A stretch of DNA of 64,000 nucleotides, taken from assembly GCF_001286805.1 (NCBI RefSeq), contig NZ_CXYV01000002.1, forward strand, positions 434,001-498,000, read 5' to 3'. Below, in pieces: positions 39,475 through 49,298 of the stretch (positions are counted from its first letter, which is position 1; the number at the start of each line of letters is the position of its first letter). A model generated the notes under the pieces. It had not been told where the DNA came from, made no database searches, and saw nothing but the letters and a program-made list of their open reading frames with translations. Position numbers and translations under genes: made by a program. The DNA is from Kallipyga gabonensis. GTDB lineage: Bacteria > Bacillota > Clostridia > Tissierellales > Peptoniphilaceae.

Positions 39475-41601
39475 ATGGCTGATAAAAAAGAGAAGACCAA
39501 GCATGATTTTATTAAAGCACCTTTAATTCCAAATGGGTCTGAGAAGGTTGATCCTGTCAAGGATAACGACAAGGTTAAAGATCTGGAGAAAAACAGGGTT
39601 GATAATAAGGATAAGGCTTTTACGACGAACAAGGGCCTTAAGATGGCTGAAGATGAATTTACCCTTAAGGCTGGCAGGAGAGGACCAAGCCTTCTTGAAG
39701 ATTTTCATTTTAGGGAAAAAATCATGCACTTTGACCATGAGAGGATTCCGGAAAGAATTGTCCATGCTCGTGGTGTCGGTGCCCATGGCATTTTTAAATC
39801 GACCAAGGATATGAGTGAGTATACGAAAGCTAGCCTATTTTCTGGTCACAATAAGCAAACTCCTTTATTTTCAAGGATTTCTACTGTAGCAGGCTTTAGA
39901 GGTTCTACAGATACCCCCCGTGATGTGCGTGGTTTTGCTATAAAATTTTATACAGAAGAAGGAAACTACGATATCGTTGGTAATAATATTCCTGTATTTC
40001 TTATCCAAGATGCGATAAAGTTCCCTGACTTCGTCCATGCCGTTAAGCCGGAGCCTGATACTGAAGTGCCTCAAGCCCAGTCAGCACACGATACTTTTTG
40101 GGACTTTGTAAGCCGCAACCAGGAGTCCGCTCACATGGTCATGTGGCAAATGAGTGATCGGGCCATTCCTTTAAGCCTACGAATGATGGATGGTTTTGCT
40201 GTCCATACCTTTAGATGGATCAATGCGAAAGGAAAGTCATGTTTTGTTCGATACCAATGGAATCCACAGCTGGGTGTCCACTCCAGAGTGTGGGATGAGA
40301 CCTTGAAGGTATCAGGAAATGATCCTGATAGCCAGAGAAAAGATTTGTATGATGCGATTGATGAAGGCGCATATCCTGTCTGGGATTTCTGTGTTCAAAT
40401 CCTGCCGGAAGAAAAGGAATATGACTTCCCCTTTGACATCCTGGATCCTACCAAGGTTTGGCCTGAAGAAGATATTCCTAAGATTAAAATTGGGGAAATG
40501 ATCTTTAATCGAAATGTCGATAATTATTTTGCGGAGACTGAGCAAGTTGCCTTTAACCCGGGAAATGTTGTTCCTGGTATCGACTTTTCGAATGACCCGC
40601 TCTTACAAGGCAGGCTTTTTTCCTACACCGATACCCAACTTTTAAGGTTAGGTGGGCCAAACTTTGCACAAATTCCTATCAATAGACCGATAGCTGAAGT
40701 TCATAATAATCAGAGAGATGGCTGGCACCAACACATGATCAATAAGGGGCCTGTAGCCTACCATAAATCAAGTATTGATGACCAGTCTCCATATTATGCA
40801 AGTCCGAAGGACGGTGGCTATGAGCACTACCAGGAAAAGATCGATGGCGAAGTGATCAGGGCGAGGGATGATAGCTTTAGAGATCACTTTAGTCAGGCTA
40901 CAGCCTTTTATCAGTCCATAAGTAAGGTTGAACAAGAGCACATTATCAATGCCTTCTCTTTTGAATTATCTAAGGTGGAAAGAGAAGAAATCAGGCAAAA
41001 TGTCGTCGATATGTTTGCCAATGTTGATCAGAAGATGGCAGAAGAAATCGCTAAAAATGTTGGTGCTGATAAGCCGGATGCTGATCGTGGCTTCGATCCT
41101 GTTGGAATTAGGCCAAGTAAGGAAGCGAAAAAGGTAAGAATGCCGGAATTTGCTCAAGCGAATACGATCTTTAAAACCGATACCTTGAAGGTTGGAATTT
41201 ATTCTGATAATGATGACGACTTTGACTTTAAATCTCTAGTAGAAAAGATTAAGGATGCTAAGGCCAAGGCTGAAATTATCCAGGGAAACCTTCAAGATAC
41301 GAAGGATGGACAAAAGGTGGCTCATAGGTATGAAACCGTTCATCCCGTTTTAGAAGATGCTCTTATTGTAGTTGTTCCGGAGAAACCATCCAAAGACTTC
41401 AATAAAAACATTGGTGAATTTGTCGATGAAAGTTTTAAGCACTACAAACCGATTTGGATTATCGGGGATTCTGAAGGCATCGTAGACAAGGAGCAAGGAG
41501 ACGCTCCGGGTGTCATTGTCAGTAAGGACATGAAAAAAATAGATGATTTTATTAAAAACTTGGCTCAGCACAGATTCTGGGATAGGGATGGTTCGATATA
41601 G
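39475..41601 (+). CDS. Large-subunit catalase (HPII type)
   Basis: The 708-residue product has the catalytic histidine in [14 protein letters not shown], the asparagine in [20 protein letters not shown] and the heme tyrosine in [15 protein letters not shown]. From about residue 535 a flavodoxin-like C-terminal domain ([20 protein letters not shown]) places it in the large-subunit clade. It breaks down hydrogen peroxide in the cytoplasm. AGGAGGTAAAG precedes the ATG and a terminator follows. An N-terminal charged extension of about 60 residues is typical. Confidence 0.95.
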   Translation: MADKKEKTKHDFIKAPLIPNGSEKVDPVKDNDKVKDLEKNRVDNKDKAFTTNKGLKMAEDEFTLKAGRRGPSLLEDFHFREKIMHFDHERIPERIVHARGVGAHGIFKSTKDMSEYTKASLFSGHNKQTPLFSRISTVAGFRGSTDTPRDVRGFAIKFYTEEGNYDIVGNNIPVFLIQDAIKFPDFVHAVKPEPDTEVPQAQSAHDTFWDFVSRNQESAHMVMWQMSDRAIPLSLRMMDGFAVHTFRWINAKGKSCFVRYQWNPQLGVHSRVWDETLKVSGNDPDSQRKDLYDAIDEGAYPVWDFCVQILPEEKEYDFPFDILDPTKVWPEEDIPKIKIGEMIFNRNVDNYFAETEQVAFNPGNVVPGIDFSNDPLLQGRLFSYTDTQLLRLGGPNFAQIPINRPIAEVHNNQRDGWHQHMINKGPVAYHKSSIDDQSPYYASPKDGGYEHYQEKIDGEVIRARDDSFRDHFSQATAFYQSISKVEQEHIINAFSFELSKVEREEIRQNVVDMFANVDQKMAEEIAKNVGADKPDADRGFDPVGIRPSKEAKKVRMPEFAQANTIFKTDTLKVGIYSDNDDDFDFKSLVEKIKDAKAKAEIIQGNLQDTKDGQKVAHRYETVHPVLEDALIVVVPEKPSKDFNKNIGEFVDESFKHYKPIWIIGDSEGIVDKEQGDAPGVIVSKDMKKIDDFIKNLAQHRFWDRDGSI

Positions 41602-41610
41602 ATGGAGAAA

Positions 41611-41641
41611 AAAGAGCTCGGTTTTCCGAGCTCTTTTTTAT
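41611..41641 (+). terminator. Catalase terminator
   Basis: AAAGAGCTCGG and CCGAGCTCTTT pair perfectly around TTTT and continue in T6. It ends the catalase transcript. Confidence 0.88.
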
Positions 41642-41802
41642 TATTAGACTATAGGAGGAGGTGATATCGACATACTGAATTAAGTTTCTGAATGATAATG
41701 ACCAGTTAGGGCGGACACTAAGGCGATCATATGTCGGGTAACCCACCTGTATCTATGAGATGAAAGTTTCGTTAAGCCATGAAAACAAACGGAGAGAAGC
41801 GT

Positions 41803-42195
41803 ATGGAAAAAATATGGCATGATTTATACAAAGCAGCGAAAGCTGTGCAAAAACCAAGAGAAATATCTGAACGGATATATGCCGGCGGCGTGGCAGCAGC
41901 GATTGAATCGGCAAGTGGAGCCATCTATACCGGGGTATGTGTGGATACATCGTGTACTTTAGGTATTTGTGCGGAGCGAAATGCGATGTTTCATATGATT
42001 ACCAATGGCGAAAATGAAATCAAGAGAGTCTTGGCCATCATGCCTGATGGAAAGACTGGTGCACCCTGCGGTGCCTGCCGGGAATTCATGACGCAGCTGA
42101 TGCCGGGACGTTATCAGGCAGTGGAGGTAATGCTTGACTACGAAGCCGAGAGAATTGTCAAACTTGGGGAGCTAACGCCGGAATGGTGGATATAA
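41803..42195 (+). CDS. Cytidine deaminase-like protein
   Basis: I choose the ATG at 41803, behind GGAGAGAAGCGT; an ATG eight codons earlier has no ribosome site. The 130-residue product has the zinc motifs LGICAERNAMFHM and PCGACREFMTQ. It would deaminate cytidine or a similar nucleoside to save pyrimidines. The family member is of the compact homotetrameric length. It overlaps the reading frame leading into the next gene only in its unused 5' part. Confidence 0.9.
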   Translation: MEKIWHDLYKAAKAVQKPREISERIYAGGVAAAIESASGAIYTGVCVDTSCTLGICAERNAMFHMITNGENEIKRVLAIMPDGKTGAPCGACREFMTQLMPGRYQAVEVMLDYEAERIVKLGELTPEWWI

Positions 42196-42290
42196 TTGGA
42201 AAAACGGAAGAATTTGAGGGAAAAAATATAGAGCAGGATTGCTATGTTATTGATGGGGAAAAGAGTTTTCGATCAATGGGAGTATACGGT

Positions 42291-42965
42291 ATGGACATTA
42301 AAGAAGAATTATTTGCCTTAAAGGATGCCCCCTATGGAGATTTTCAGGCCAAGCTGGTTCCGAATATTCCGAGGGACCTCTTTATCGGGGTTCGATTTCC
42401 AGAGATCAGAAAACTAGCCAAAAAGCTTGCCAGGGAACCGGAAGCCTCTAATTTCTTAAGCGACTTGCCGCATAAATATTATGATGAAAATATTCTCCAT
42501 GGAATCCTTCTCTCTGAAATGAAGGACTACGATGCCTGTATTGAAGCCATCGATCGCTTTCTGCCCTATGTCGATAACTGGGCGGTTTGCGATATTCTGT
42601 CTCCGAAGATTTTCAAGAAGCATAAAGTGGCACTTTTGGAAAAAATCAAAGAATGGTCCGCATCGGAAAAGACCTATACCTGCCGTTTTGGGATTGAGAT
42701 GTTAATGTCTCATTTTCTGGATGAAGACTTTCAGCCTGAGTATCTGGAAATCCCCGCTTCTCTTCATTGTGAAGAGTATTATGTACGAATGATGATTGCC
42801 TGGTTCTTTGCAACCGCCTTGGCAAAGCAATGGGATGTGGCCATTAAAACCATTGAAGATCACCGTTTAGAGGTATGGACTCATAATAAGACGATACAGA
42901 AAGCCCGGGAAAGCCGGCGGTTGACACCGAAAGAAAAAGAGTATCTGAAGTCACTAAAACGATAA
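42291..42965 (+). CDS. AlkD-like DNA alkylation repair protein
   Basis: The ATG at 42291 has GGGAG eight bases upstream; a longer frame to 42183 overlaps the deaminase gene. The 224-residue product is an all-helical HEAT-repeat protein: VPNIPRDLFIGVRFPEIRKL, YVDNWAVCDILSPKIF with the catalytic-type Asp, and YYVRMMIAWFFATALAK. AlkD proteins remove N3- and N7-alkylpurines. Confidence 0.88.
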   Translation: MDIKEELFALKDAPYGDFQAKLVPNIPRDLFIGVRFPEIRKLAKKLAREPEASNFLSDLPHKYYDENILHGILLSEMKDYDACIEAIDRFLPYVDNWAVCDILSPKIFKKHKVALLEKIKEWSASEKTYTCRFGIEMLMSHFLDEDFQPEYLEIPASLHCEEYYVRMMIAWFFATALAKQWDVAIKTIEDHRLEVWTHNKTIQKARESRRLTPKEKEYLKSLKR

Positions 42966-43054
42966 TAATTATTATTTGAAACAGAGAAAACAGCAGGCTA
43001 AGATGTTGGTAAGGATAGAACAAAAAGAATGGCCCAGGGAATTTATATGACAAC

Positions 43055-43237
43055 ATGGCCATCGACAATCCGGCGGTTTCACTTTTTCTCAATCATGGCT
43101 TTGTAGAAGTTTGCAGAGATTATGATGTTGCCTTGTTATCGGAGGGAAATGATGTTGATATTGAAGATGATATCTGTGCTATTGGGCTTGGCATTCATTC
43201 TATTTGGCTATTTTATTTATTTTCGAGAAAAGTATGA
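43055..43237 (+). pseudogene. C-terminal remnant of a GNAT acetyltransferase
   Basis: NMAIDNPAVSLFLNHGFVEV followed by CRDYDVALLSEGND is the typical end of a GNAT fold (the motif B region with a HGF and the last strand). The N-terminal two thirds are absent. The frame then runs on over the start of the DUF3784 gene without homology. Confidence 0.65.
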
Positions 43238-43373
43238 TCTCATCAACGGTTTTGAGGCTGATTTCAAAATGGGTCGCAAGAATGAGGGCTATGCTAAGCA
43301 TGTGGGGAAGGTGTATCTTGGAATTGGTATTTTTATTTTAATAATTGGAATTATACTCATCATATTTGCTTAG
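43152..43373 (+). CDS. DUF3784-like small membrane protein
   Basis: The ATG at 43152 has GGAGGG upstream. The 73-residue product has two transmembrane segments (MISVLLGLAFILFGYFIYF and VYLGIGIFILIIGIILIIF) with a short polar loop between that carries KYDLINGF, the mark of DUF3784 proteins. Function unknown. It begins inside the remnant of an acetyltransferase gene. Confidence 0.78.
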   Translation: MLILKMISVLLGLAFILFGYFIYFREKYDLINGFEADFKMGRKNEGYAKHVGKVYLGIGIFILIIGIILIIFA

Positions 43374-43597
43374 CATAGATGAATGATAAATGATATTTCG
43401 AGAATCAACATACATAAAATAGAAAAAGTAATGGAGAAGATGGCGAAATCGAGAAAGATGAACGTCCTTAAAATCTCTTATATCACGTTGGAGAAAGTGG
43501 AAAAGTATACATTTCAGGCTCTCTTATAATATACTCTATGCAAATGCTTGCAATTGAAAGCAAAAATGAATAAAATAAAGAAAAAGGGGGCGATATT

Positions 43598-43903
43598 ATG
43601 GCAAATACATCTCCTGTTTATGCAAGAATAGATACTGATCTCAAGGATAACGCAGAGAACATTCTTTCTCAGCTTGGCATTTCTCCATCCAGTGCAATTC
43701 AGATGCTTTATAGCCAGATTGTATTGAAAAAGGGTATGCCATTTGAGTTAAGGCTTCCCCCTGCTAAGCCATTAGCTGTTGGAGCAATGACCAGAGAAGA
43801 GCTTGATACGGAACTCCAGAAAGGTCTTGATTCCATTAAAGAGGGGAAAGTATATTCTGTAGATGAAGTCGAAGCAGCATTCGCAAGGGAGTTTGGCATA
43901 TGA
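43598..43903 (+). CDS. RelB/DinJ-family antitoxin of second locus
   Basis: The 101-residue product shows VYARIDTDLKDNAENILSQL, GISPSSAIQMLYSQIVLKKG and PFELRLP, a ribbon-helix-helix antitoxin. The C-terminal half is acidic and contacts the toxin. AAGGGGG precedes the ATG. The stop overlaps the toxin start (ATGA). The partner toxin is frameshifted. Confidence 0.9.
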   Translation: MANTSPVYARIDTDLKDNAENILSQLGISPSSAIQMLYSQIVLKKGMPFELRLPPAKPLAVGAMTREELDTELQKGLDSIKEGKVYSVDEVEAAFAREFGI

Positions 43904-44236
43904 CGGATAGCTATGATGTCAGCTATTCTGCAGATGCATTCAGTGATTTGCGTGAAATCTATTTATACATTGCAAATGAACTTCTTGTACCGGAAACTGC
44001 TGTAGCTCAGGTGGGGCGTATAAAAAGAGAAATTCGTTCATTAGATTTTATGCCGGCTCGTTATGTCTTAATTGAATGGGAACCTTGGCATTCGATGGGA
44101 ATGCATCAGCTTACAGTGGACAACTTTATTATATATTATTTTGTCGATGACAAGGAGAGGTCAGTCGTCAGTCACAGTAGTTCGAATATTCTACGGTGGC
44201 CGTGATATCGAAAATATCATAAATTCAAATACTTAA
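43900..44236 (+). pseudogene. RelE/ParE-family toxin frameshifted by a 7-bp duplication
   Basis: The frame DSYDVSYSADAFSDLREIYL to IYYFVDDKERSV is a normal RelE/ParE toxin. GTCAGTC is then present twice in tandem (44160-44173). As sequenced, the protein ends after 101 residues in the odd tail VSHSSSNILRWP. With one copy removed it would read TVVRIFYGGRDIENIINSNT and end at 44236, giving the usual 109-residue form with the catalytic VRIFYGGRDI. The toxin is therefore probably inactive here. Confidence 0.85.
44160..44173 (+). repeat. 7-bp tandem duplication in the toxin gene
   Basis: GTCAGTC GTCAGTC. Because 7 is not a multiple of 3, presence of the second copy shifts the frame. Precise loss of one copy would restore the toxin. 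Confidence 0.85.
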
Positions 44237-44338
44237 TCAGTAGTGGAGTTCTTAATTAAAAGACAATCGTTCCAATCTATATGAATAATATTCCTTGTTC
44301 TTCATAGACAGAAGACCTCTATTATTTCCACAATAAAT

Positions 44339-44378
44339 AAATCCCCCTTTGCTCTTATATCCAGCAAAGGGGGATTTG
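44339..44378. terminator. Strong bidirectional terminator
   Basis: The arms AAATCCCCCTTTGCT and AGCAAAGGGGGATTT are complementary over 15 bases around a nine-base loop. It lies between the plus-strand toxin locus and the end of the minus-strand surface protein gene, and can serve both. Confidence 0.8.
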
Positions 44379-44380
44379 TA

Positions 44381-46192
44381 TTACTTAGCCCATTTCTTTT
44401 TCTTTTCAAGAACGATGACACCTACTCCACAGGCGAATACGGTTGCTCCACTGAGAAGAAGAGTCGTTTCATCTCCGGTTTTTGGAGCTTTGGGTGGCTT
44501 AGCTTTCTCCGGCTGTTTCTTCTTGCTCGGTTTACTCTCCGGCTTGGGAACCGGAATTGGTTTTGAATCCGGCTTTGGATCGGGATTCGGCTTTGGTTCA
44601 GGATTCGGTTTTGGATCGGGATTCGGCTTCGGATCGGGATTCGGTTTCGGATCAGGATCCGGATTTGGGGTCGGATTCTTGCTCCATTTGGCATAGAAAA
44701 CTAAATCGCCTTTCACCTCCGGTCCAATCTCAGTGATGGGAGCGCCTTCGAAGTTCGGATTATCGTACCAGCCTTCGAAGCGATAACCATTTCGACCGAG
44801 TTTATCTGCTGTAGGAAGTTGCGTGGTATCTCCCGCTTCATAGGAAGATGGAGCCTCATATCCTTCCACAAAGGAACCGTCATTGAGCACATAGGTTATA
44901 GTATAGGCTTTCTTATATACGACCTTAAGATCGGCCTGCCAGGGCTCCTGTTGATAATCGAGTTTGGTTGCTTCTTCTGCATGAGTTTTCGCGTCGTAGC
45001 GTGTTCCTTGGCGACCATCCTCAAACCAGCCCGTCGCTCGGAAGGGTTTCATCTTTCCGGTGGCCGTCATGCTTTTGCCGGTGGGAAGCTTGACCGTGTG
45101 GGCTTTATCATTATCAATTGTCATATCGTCCCCGGCTGTGGTCGCATGGTTATCATAGATAACCGATTGATCGTCGACTGCCAGGTCACATTCAAGGAGA
45201 CCAATAGCACCTCCTCTTTTAGCCTGGTTCTGAGTAAAGATGCTTCCTTCTATGGCCATAGAACCGGTCGCATAAAGTGCACCGCCGGCGCTATCCGCTT
45301 TGTTATTCTTAAAAGTGCAGTTTTTCATTTCCAGAGATGTGCCGGAATAAATCGCACCACCAAATTGTGCATTATTTTCCTCGAAGACGGCATTTTCAAG
45401 ATGGACGCTTTTCCCATAGAAGTTGGCAATGGCACCACCAAAGCCGTTCCCCCATTCGCCGGTCGCATAGTTGTTTCGGAAAGTACCACCATAGACATTA
45501 AGAACGGCTGTGGCTTCTGCCTGCCAAGGGGGAAGACCGATCCCGCCACCCATCATTTTAGACTGGTTATTTTCTACCTTTCCACCATACATATTGAAGG
45601 TACCATAAACCACAATCCCGGCTGCACCTGTCCCGCCATGCATTCTCGAATTGCAGACGGTGACGCCATCGTACATGTTGATAGTTCCTTTATCATGTGC
45701 GATTAATAAGGCATTGGTGCTGTACTGTTCCTTGCCATCGATAATAAGGCGGCTCTTTTCCGGTTCGCCTTTCTTTCCCAGATTGACCACCGCACCATCC
45801 TTGGCGAAGATCACGTTTTTGAAGGCATAAGTTTTCTCATCTGATCGGGAGATAGTGTGCCCATTTCCCAGAATGGTGTATGTTCCCGCCTGGTCGAATC
45901 GCAGGATTCCATCAGTGTCGGAAGTAGAGCTGTCACCCGTTCGGTTGCCGGAGAGCTTGCTTAATACGACATTTTTCAGTAGCTCGATGGTATCCCCATC
46001 TTTTGCCGCATCCACAGCATCCACCAGCGTATCGTAGTGCATATTGCCGATCTTGGCTTCATGGGGGCAGTCACCAGTACAATTATCGGTTGCTTCCGCA
46101 TGAACAGTGAGGGGCATAAAAACCACCGCAAACAGAAATAAAAAGGAGAGAATAATATGCCCAATTTTATTTCTCATGACTCTTTTTTTCAT
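44381..46192 (-). CDS. Cell-wall-anchored surface protein with beta-helix and InlB-like repeat
   Basis: The ATG at 46192 is used because it starts the signal peptide (KIGHIILSFLFLFAVVFMPL then TVHAEA) and follows GAAAGGGATATTT. The 603-residue product has a right-handed beta-helix region with GGAIY-type repeats (NNAQFGGAIYSGTSLEMKN), then an InlB B-repeat (YTITYVLNDGSFVEG, GYRFEGWYDNPNFEGAP), a Pro-Asp-Lys-rich spacer, and a sorting signal: APKTGDE, a hydrophobic stretch, KKKKWAK. The signal has A where LPXTG has L. It is likely displayed on the cell wall for adhesion. Confidence 0.88.
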   Translation of the reverse strand: MKKRVMRNKIGHIILSFLFLFAVVFMPLTVHAEATDNCTGDCPHEAKIGNMHYDTLVDAVDAAKDGDTIELLKNVVLSKLSGNRTGDSSTSDTDGILRFDQAGTYTILGNGHTISRSDEKTYAFKNVIFAKDGAVVNLGKKGEPEKSRLIIDGKEQYSTNALLIAHDKGTINMYDGVTVCNSRMHGGTGAAGIVVYGTFNMYGGKVENNQSKMMGGGIGLPPWQAEATAVLNVYGGTFRNNYATGEWGNGFGGAIANFYGKSVHLENAVFEENNAQFGGAIYSGTSLEMKNCTFKNNKADSAGGALYATGSMAIEGSIFTQNQAKRGGAIGLLECDLAVDDQSVIYDNHATTAGDDMTIDNDKAHTVKLPTGKSMTATGKMKPFRATGWFEDGRQGTRYDAKTHAEEATKLDYQQEPWQADLKVVYKKAYTITYVLNDGSFVEGYEAPSSYEAGDTTQLPTADKLGRNGYRFEGWYDNPNFEGAPITEIGPEVKGDLVFYAKWSKNPTPNPDPDPKPNPDPKPNPDPKPNPEPKPNPDPKPDSKPIPVPKPESKPSKKKQPEKAKPPKAPKTGDETTLLLSGATVFACGVGVIVLEKKKKWAK

Positions 46193-46338
46193 AAATATCC
46201 CTTTCCTCTCTTGTTTTATGTCCGTATAGTATATCACAGACTGTATAATAGAAGATATCAGGAAAGTTTGGGAAAGCCCCAATATATCCATCTTTATTCA
46301 AGCTTGTCATGGTGTAATGAAACCGAAGAGGTGACCAT

Positions 46339-46857
46339 ATGAGAACCTATAGCAATAAGGAAGAGTTAAAAGCAGAGATTGAGAAAGCTTTTGAAAAGTA
46401 TATTTCTGAATTTGATGGTATCCCTGAGGAATTAAAAGATAGGCGTGTTGATGAGGTTGATCGAACGCCGGCAGAGAACCTTGCCTATCAAGTTGGATGG
46501 ACAAGTTTGCTCCTTCAATGGGAAGAAGATGAGCAAAATGGACGAAAAGTGCATTCTCCCTCCGATCAATTTAAGTGGAATCAACTTAGTGACTTATACC
46601 GGTGGTTTACTGATACCTATGCACACCTTTCCTTGGAAGAACTGAAGGCAAAACTAAAAGAAAATGTTAGAGCCATTTATGCCATGATTGATTCCCTAAG
46701 TGAGGAAGAATTGTTCAAACCCCATATGAGGACATGGGCGGATGAAGCAACTAAAACGGCGGTGTGGGAAGTGTATAAGTTTATTCATGTAAATACCGTA
46801 GCCCCTTTTGGTACATTTCGAACCAGAATTAGAAAATGGAAAAAGGCGGCTTTATAG
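46339..46857 (+). CDS. ClbS/DfsB-family four-helix protein
   Basis: The 172-residue product shows MRTYSNKEELKAEIEKAFEK, DRTPAENLAYQVGWTSLLLQ, WNQLSDLYRWFTDTY and a C-terminal FGTFRTRIRKWKK. This is the DfsB/ClbS (earlier DUF1706) fold. ClbS protects against colibactin, but most members have no known substrate. GAGGTG precedes the ATG. Confidence 0.88.
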   Translation: MRTYSNKEELKAEIEKAFEKYISEFDGIPEELKDRRVDEVDRTPAENLAYQVGWTSLLLQWEEDEQNGRKVHSPSDQFKWNQLSDLYRWFTDTYAHLSLEELKAKLKENVRAIYAMIDSLSEEELFKPHMRTWADEATKTAVWEVYKFIHVNTVAPFGTFRTRIRKWKKAAL

Positions 46858-46933
46858 AGTGGAATGATGACGATCCGGAAAGAGCGGTTCTCGGGGGGTA
46901 CAAAAGCCTGAAAATAGTAGGGGATATACACTC

Positions 46934-47380
46934 ATGATAATCGAAGAAAGACAGATAACAGACCAGCTTATCCAAGACTTGATCGACCTTTCCCGAGACT
47001 GGGCAGAGGAAGAGAGCTGTTATGGTTATCGTCCGAATAAAAAAGAGGACATTATTGGAAACAGGATTTTTGTGGCGGTAGAGGAGAAGCGGGTCTGCGG
47101 TTACCTTTTGGGAAATATTCATCCATCCAAAGGGATGAAATCCATCATGGAGGACGGGACGCCTTACTTTGAGGTGGAAGAAATCTACGTTATTCCTAGC
47201 CGACGTTCTCAGGGTCTGGGTGCAGAACTCTTTCGTTATGTTGAAGAAAGGCTGAAAGAAGACGTCAATGTCATTGTTCTGAGTACAGCAACAAAAAATT
47301 GGAGAGCCATTTTTCATTTTTATCTGGATGAGTTGGGCATGGATTTCTGGAGTGCCCGTCTATTTAAGAGGATCGTATAA
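46934..47380 (+). CDS. GNAT family N-acetyltransferase
   Basis: The 148-residue product has the GNAT core: KRVCGYLLGNIH, FEVEEIYVIPSRRSQGLGAE (motif A for acetyl-CoA), and ATKNWRAIFHFYLDELGMDF. Substrate unknown. Only a weak ribosome site (AGGGG) precedes the ATG. The gene follows the DfsB-like gene by 76 bases and could share its transcript. Confidence 0.88.
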   Translation: MIIEERQITDQLIQDLIDLSRDWAEEESCYGYRPNKKEDIIGNRIFVAVEEKRVCGYLLGNIHPSKGMKSIMEDGTPYFEVEEIYVIPSRRSQGLGAELFRYVEERLKEDVNVIVLSTATKNWRAIFHFYLDELGMDFWSARLFKRIV

Positions 47381-47521
47381 ATTCAATAGCTTTTGCCGGC
47401 ACTTTTAATTCTTGACATTCCCGTGTCCGGATCTTGAGGATCGGGATTAGTTGGAGAATCCGAATTCCGTACATCTCCTAATTCTTTAAGGCGGAATAAA
47501 TTTTGAATACGAAGTTTTCGC

Positions 47522-48694
47522 CTAGAGCGGATAGAGAACCCAGTCGATGTTATCCATGGGAAGCTCCGTCCGGCAAAATTGACATACTTGGGTACCGTCA
47601 TGGCCACTGATCTGGTGGCTACCGCAATTGGGGCAGGTAAATTGATCAGGAAGATAGTGGACCGGGGTCAGGGTTCCGTATCTTCTGGCCAAATGTATAG
47701 TTATTTTTGTTTCCTTATCTCGTAAATGAACACGGCCCGGATTTCCATTGAGGTATAGGGCATCCACTTTTCCAATACATTCAACGATTTCTTGATCATT
47801 TTTCCGCTCATAACGGCGAAACTGCAGGCGGTGAACATTGCGGCAAATTACACCACAGGATCCCTTATTACTTTCATTTGTGGAAATCAGTATTTCCGGG
47901 TGTACGGTAAGCAAATCAATGAGGTGCATGGTAAATATTTCCCCGGAAAAATGAGGATCATGGCTTTTTATCTTGTGGAGTACGGCTTGATGTCGAAAGA
48001 GGATAAGGAGTCCTTTCACCAGGGCAAAACACAGAAGAAAGGAAAGGAGGAGTCCTCCGGCGTAGGAAAAGCCTTCAATTTGACGCTCGCCAATAATTCC
48101 TTTTGTCTGAAAAAAAGCCACGACAAAGATTGGAAGCAAGAATAATAAGGCATATTGGAAATGATGAAAGGCACCTTCGATGAAAAAACGGGCCATCTTG
48201 TACTCGTAGGCTTCTGCCTGATAGCGACTTTGACAATAGGGACAAAAGTAATTTTCACTTTCCGCTTCCATTTGTCCTCCGCAGTTCAGGCAGTGGGGTG
48301 GATGATGGCCATCATAGGATAGGGCCTGATTGGTTCGGAAGACGGTGCTTTCGATAAAGGCATGTCGAATCTTTCGCCGGTAGCATTTTTTATTTTGGCC
48401 ATCTCGATAGGTTTCTTGAATTTTTGCCTTGGAAACGCAGATTATGGTGTCGACTTTGCCGTCGGACAGCTTTCTTGCTGCAGTTTTCTCTTCTTGTGAT
48501 TGATCCAGACGAATATCCAGCTGCTTGTGCAAGCCGAATGCCTCCAGAGTCTCCAGCTCCTTGCGAAAGCGGTCCACTTGTGAGAAGCTGGCATAGTTTT
48601 TTATTTCATCGACGCGATTTGTCCGATACATTCGTTCCAGGACGGGGAGAAATTGCAAGTGATCAAATTCCTGAGTCGATAGTCCAAATGGCAT
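47522..48694 (-). CDS. Zinc-ribbon membrane protein, unknown function
   Basis: The 390-residue product has an N-terminal soluble part of 130 residues, a zinc ribbon (CLNCGGQMEAESENYFCPYC), two transmembrane segments near 185-235 (YALLFLLPIFVVAFF, GGLLLSFLLCFALVKGLLIL), a soluble part resembling Tim44-like domains (IRNVHRL-type region), and a second C-terminal ribbon (CPNCGSHQISGHDGTQVC then QFC). I do not recognise the family. AGGAGA lies six bases before the ATG. The hairpin repeat array begins 85 bases upstream. Confidence 0.7.
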   Translation of the reverse strand: MPFGLSTQEFDHLQFLPVLERMYRTNRVDEIKNYASFSQVDRFRKELETLEAFGLHKQLDIRLDQSQEEKTAARKLSDGKVDTIICVSKAKIQETYRDGQNKKCYRRKIRHAFIESTVFRTNQALSYDGHHPPHCLNCGGQMEAESENYFCPYCQSRYQAEAYEYKMARFFIEGAFHHFQYALLFLLPIFVVAFFQTKGIIGERQIEGFSYAGGLLLSFLLCFALVKGLLILFRHQAVLHKIKSHDPHFSGEIFTMHLIDLLTVHPEILISTNESNKGSCGVICRNVHRLQFRRYERKNDQEIVECIGKVDALYLNGNPGRVHLRDKETKITIHLARRYGTLTPVHYLPDQFTCPNCGSHQISGHDGTQVCQFCRTELPMDNIDWVLYPL

Positions 48695-48778
48695 AGCGGT
48701 CTCCTATTGGGGTCACAATGCGACGACGTCTGTACGACTCATTCTTTACCCGAAAATAGGAGGATTAGACAGGGGAGG

Positions 48779-49262
48779 GGGTGGTGGTTCGGCGAAAAGG
48801 CCAAACCGCCACTCCTGCGGAGGGGAGAAAGGCGGCTTATAATAGTGTTGGTTAGCGAAAAAACGTCAAACCACCACTCTTATGGCGGCGAAACGATAGT
48901 GGTGATTCGGCGAAAATGGCCAAACCAACACTCCTATGGCAGCGAAACAATAGTGGTGATTCGGCGAAAACGACCAAACCACCACTCCTGCGGAGAGCGA
49001 AAGGTGACTGCGGATAGTGTTGGTTCTGCGAAAACGACCAAACCACCACTCCTTTGCGAGGAAAAAGGCAGCTTATAATAGTGTTGGTTCTGCGAAAACG
49101 ACCAAACCGCCACTCCTTTGCGAGGAAAAAGGCAGCTTATAATAGTGGTGGTTAGAGAAAAAACACCAAACCACCACTCCTGCGGAGGGCGAAAGGCGGC
49201 TGCGGATAGTGTTGGCTTGGCGAAACCGGTCGAACCACCACTATTGCACCGGTGGATAATAG
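48779..49262 (+). repeat. Array of eight hairpin-forming tandem repeats
   Basis: Units begin with TAGTG at 48843, 48897, 48951, 49015, 49079, 49143 and 49207, plus a first unit near 48779. The period is exactly 64 bases, except for two 54-base units. Each unit carries AGTGGTGGTT (or AGTGTTGGTT) and, about 15 bases on, AACCACCACT, which can pair. Units differ by many single changes. There are no distinct spacers, so it is not CRISPR. It fills most of the gap between 48695 and 49298. Confidence 0.85.
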
Positions 49263-49298
49263 AAAAACGGCGATAGCAAATAAGAAAGGAAGATGATT

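Noticed and set aside
47383-47521. Short open stretch rich in Pro, Asp and Asn after the zinc-ribbon gene
   Set aside because: It looks like a piece of a surface-protein spacer, but it is too short and has no start; I could not support it as a feature.
48707-49078. Plus-strand frame of 123 codons across the repeat array
   Set aside because: It reads the repeats as a protein, with residue use that follows the repeat and no ribosome site; a by-product of the array.
48779-49262. Possible CRISPR array
   Set aside because: Units of 64 and 54 bases are similar over their whole length; there are no constant repeats separated by unique spacers and no cas genes nearby.
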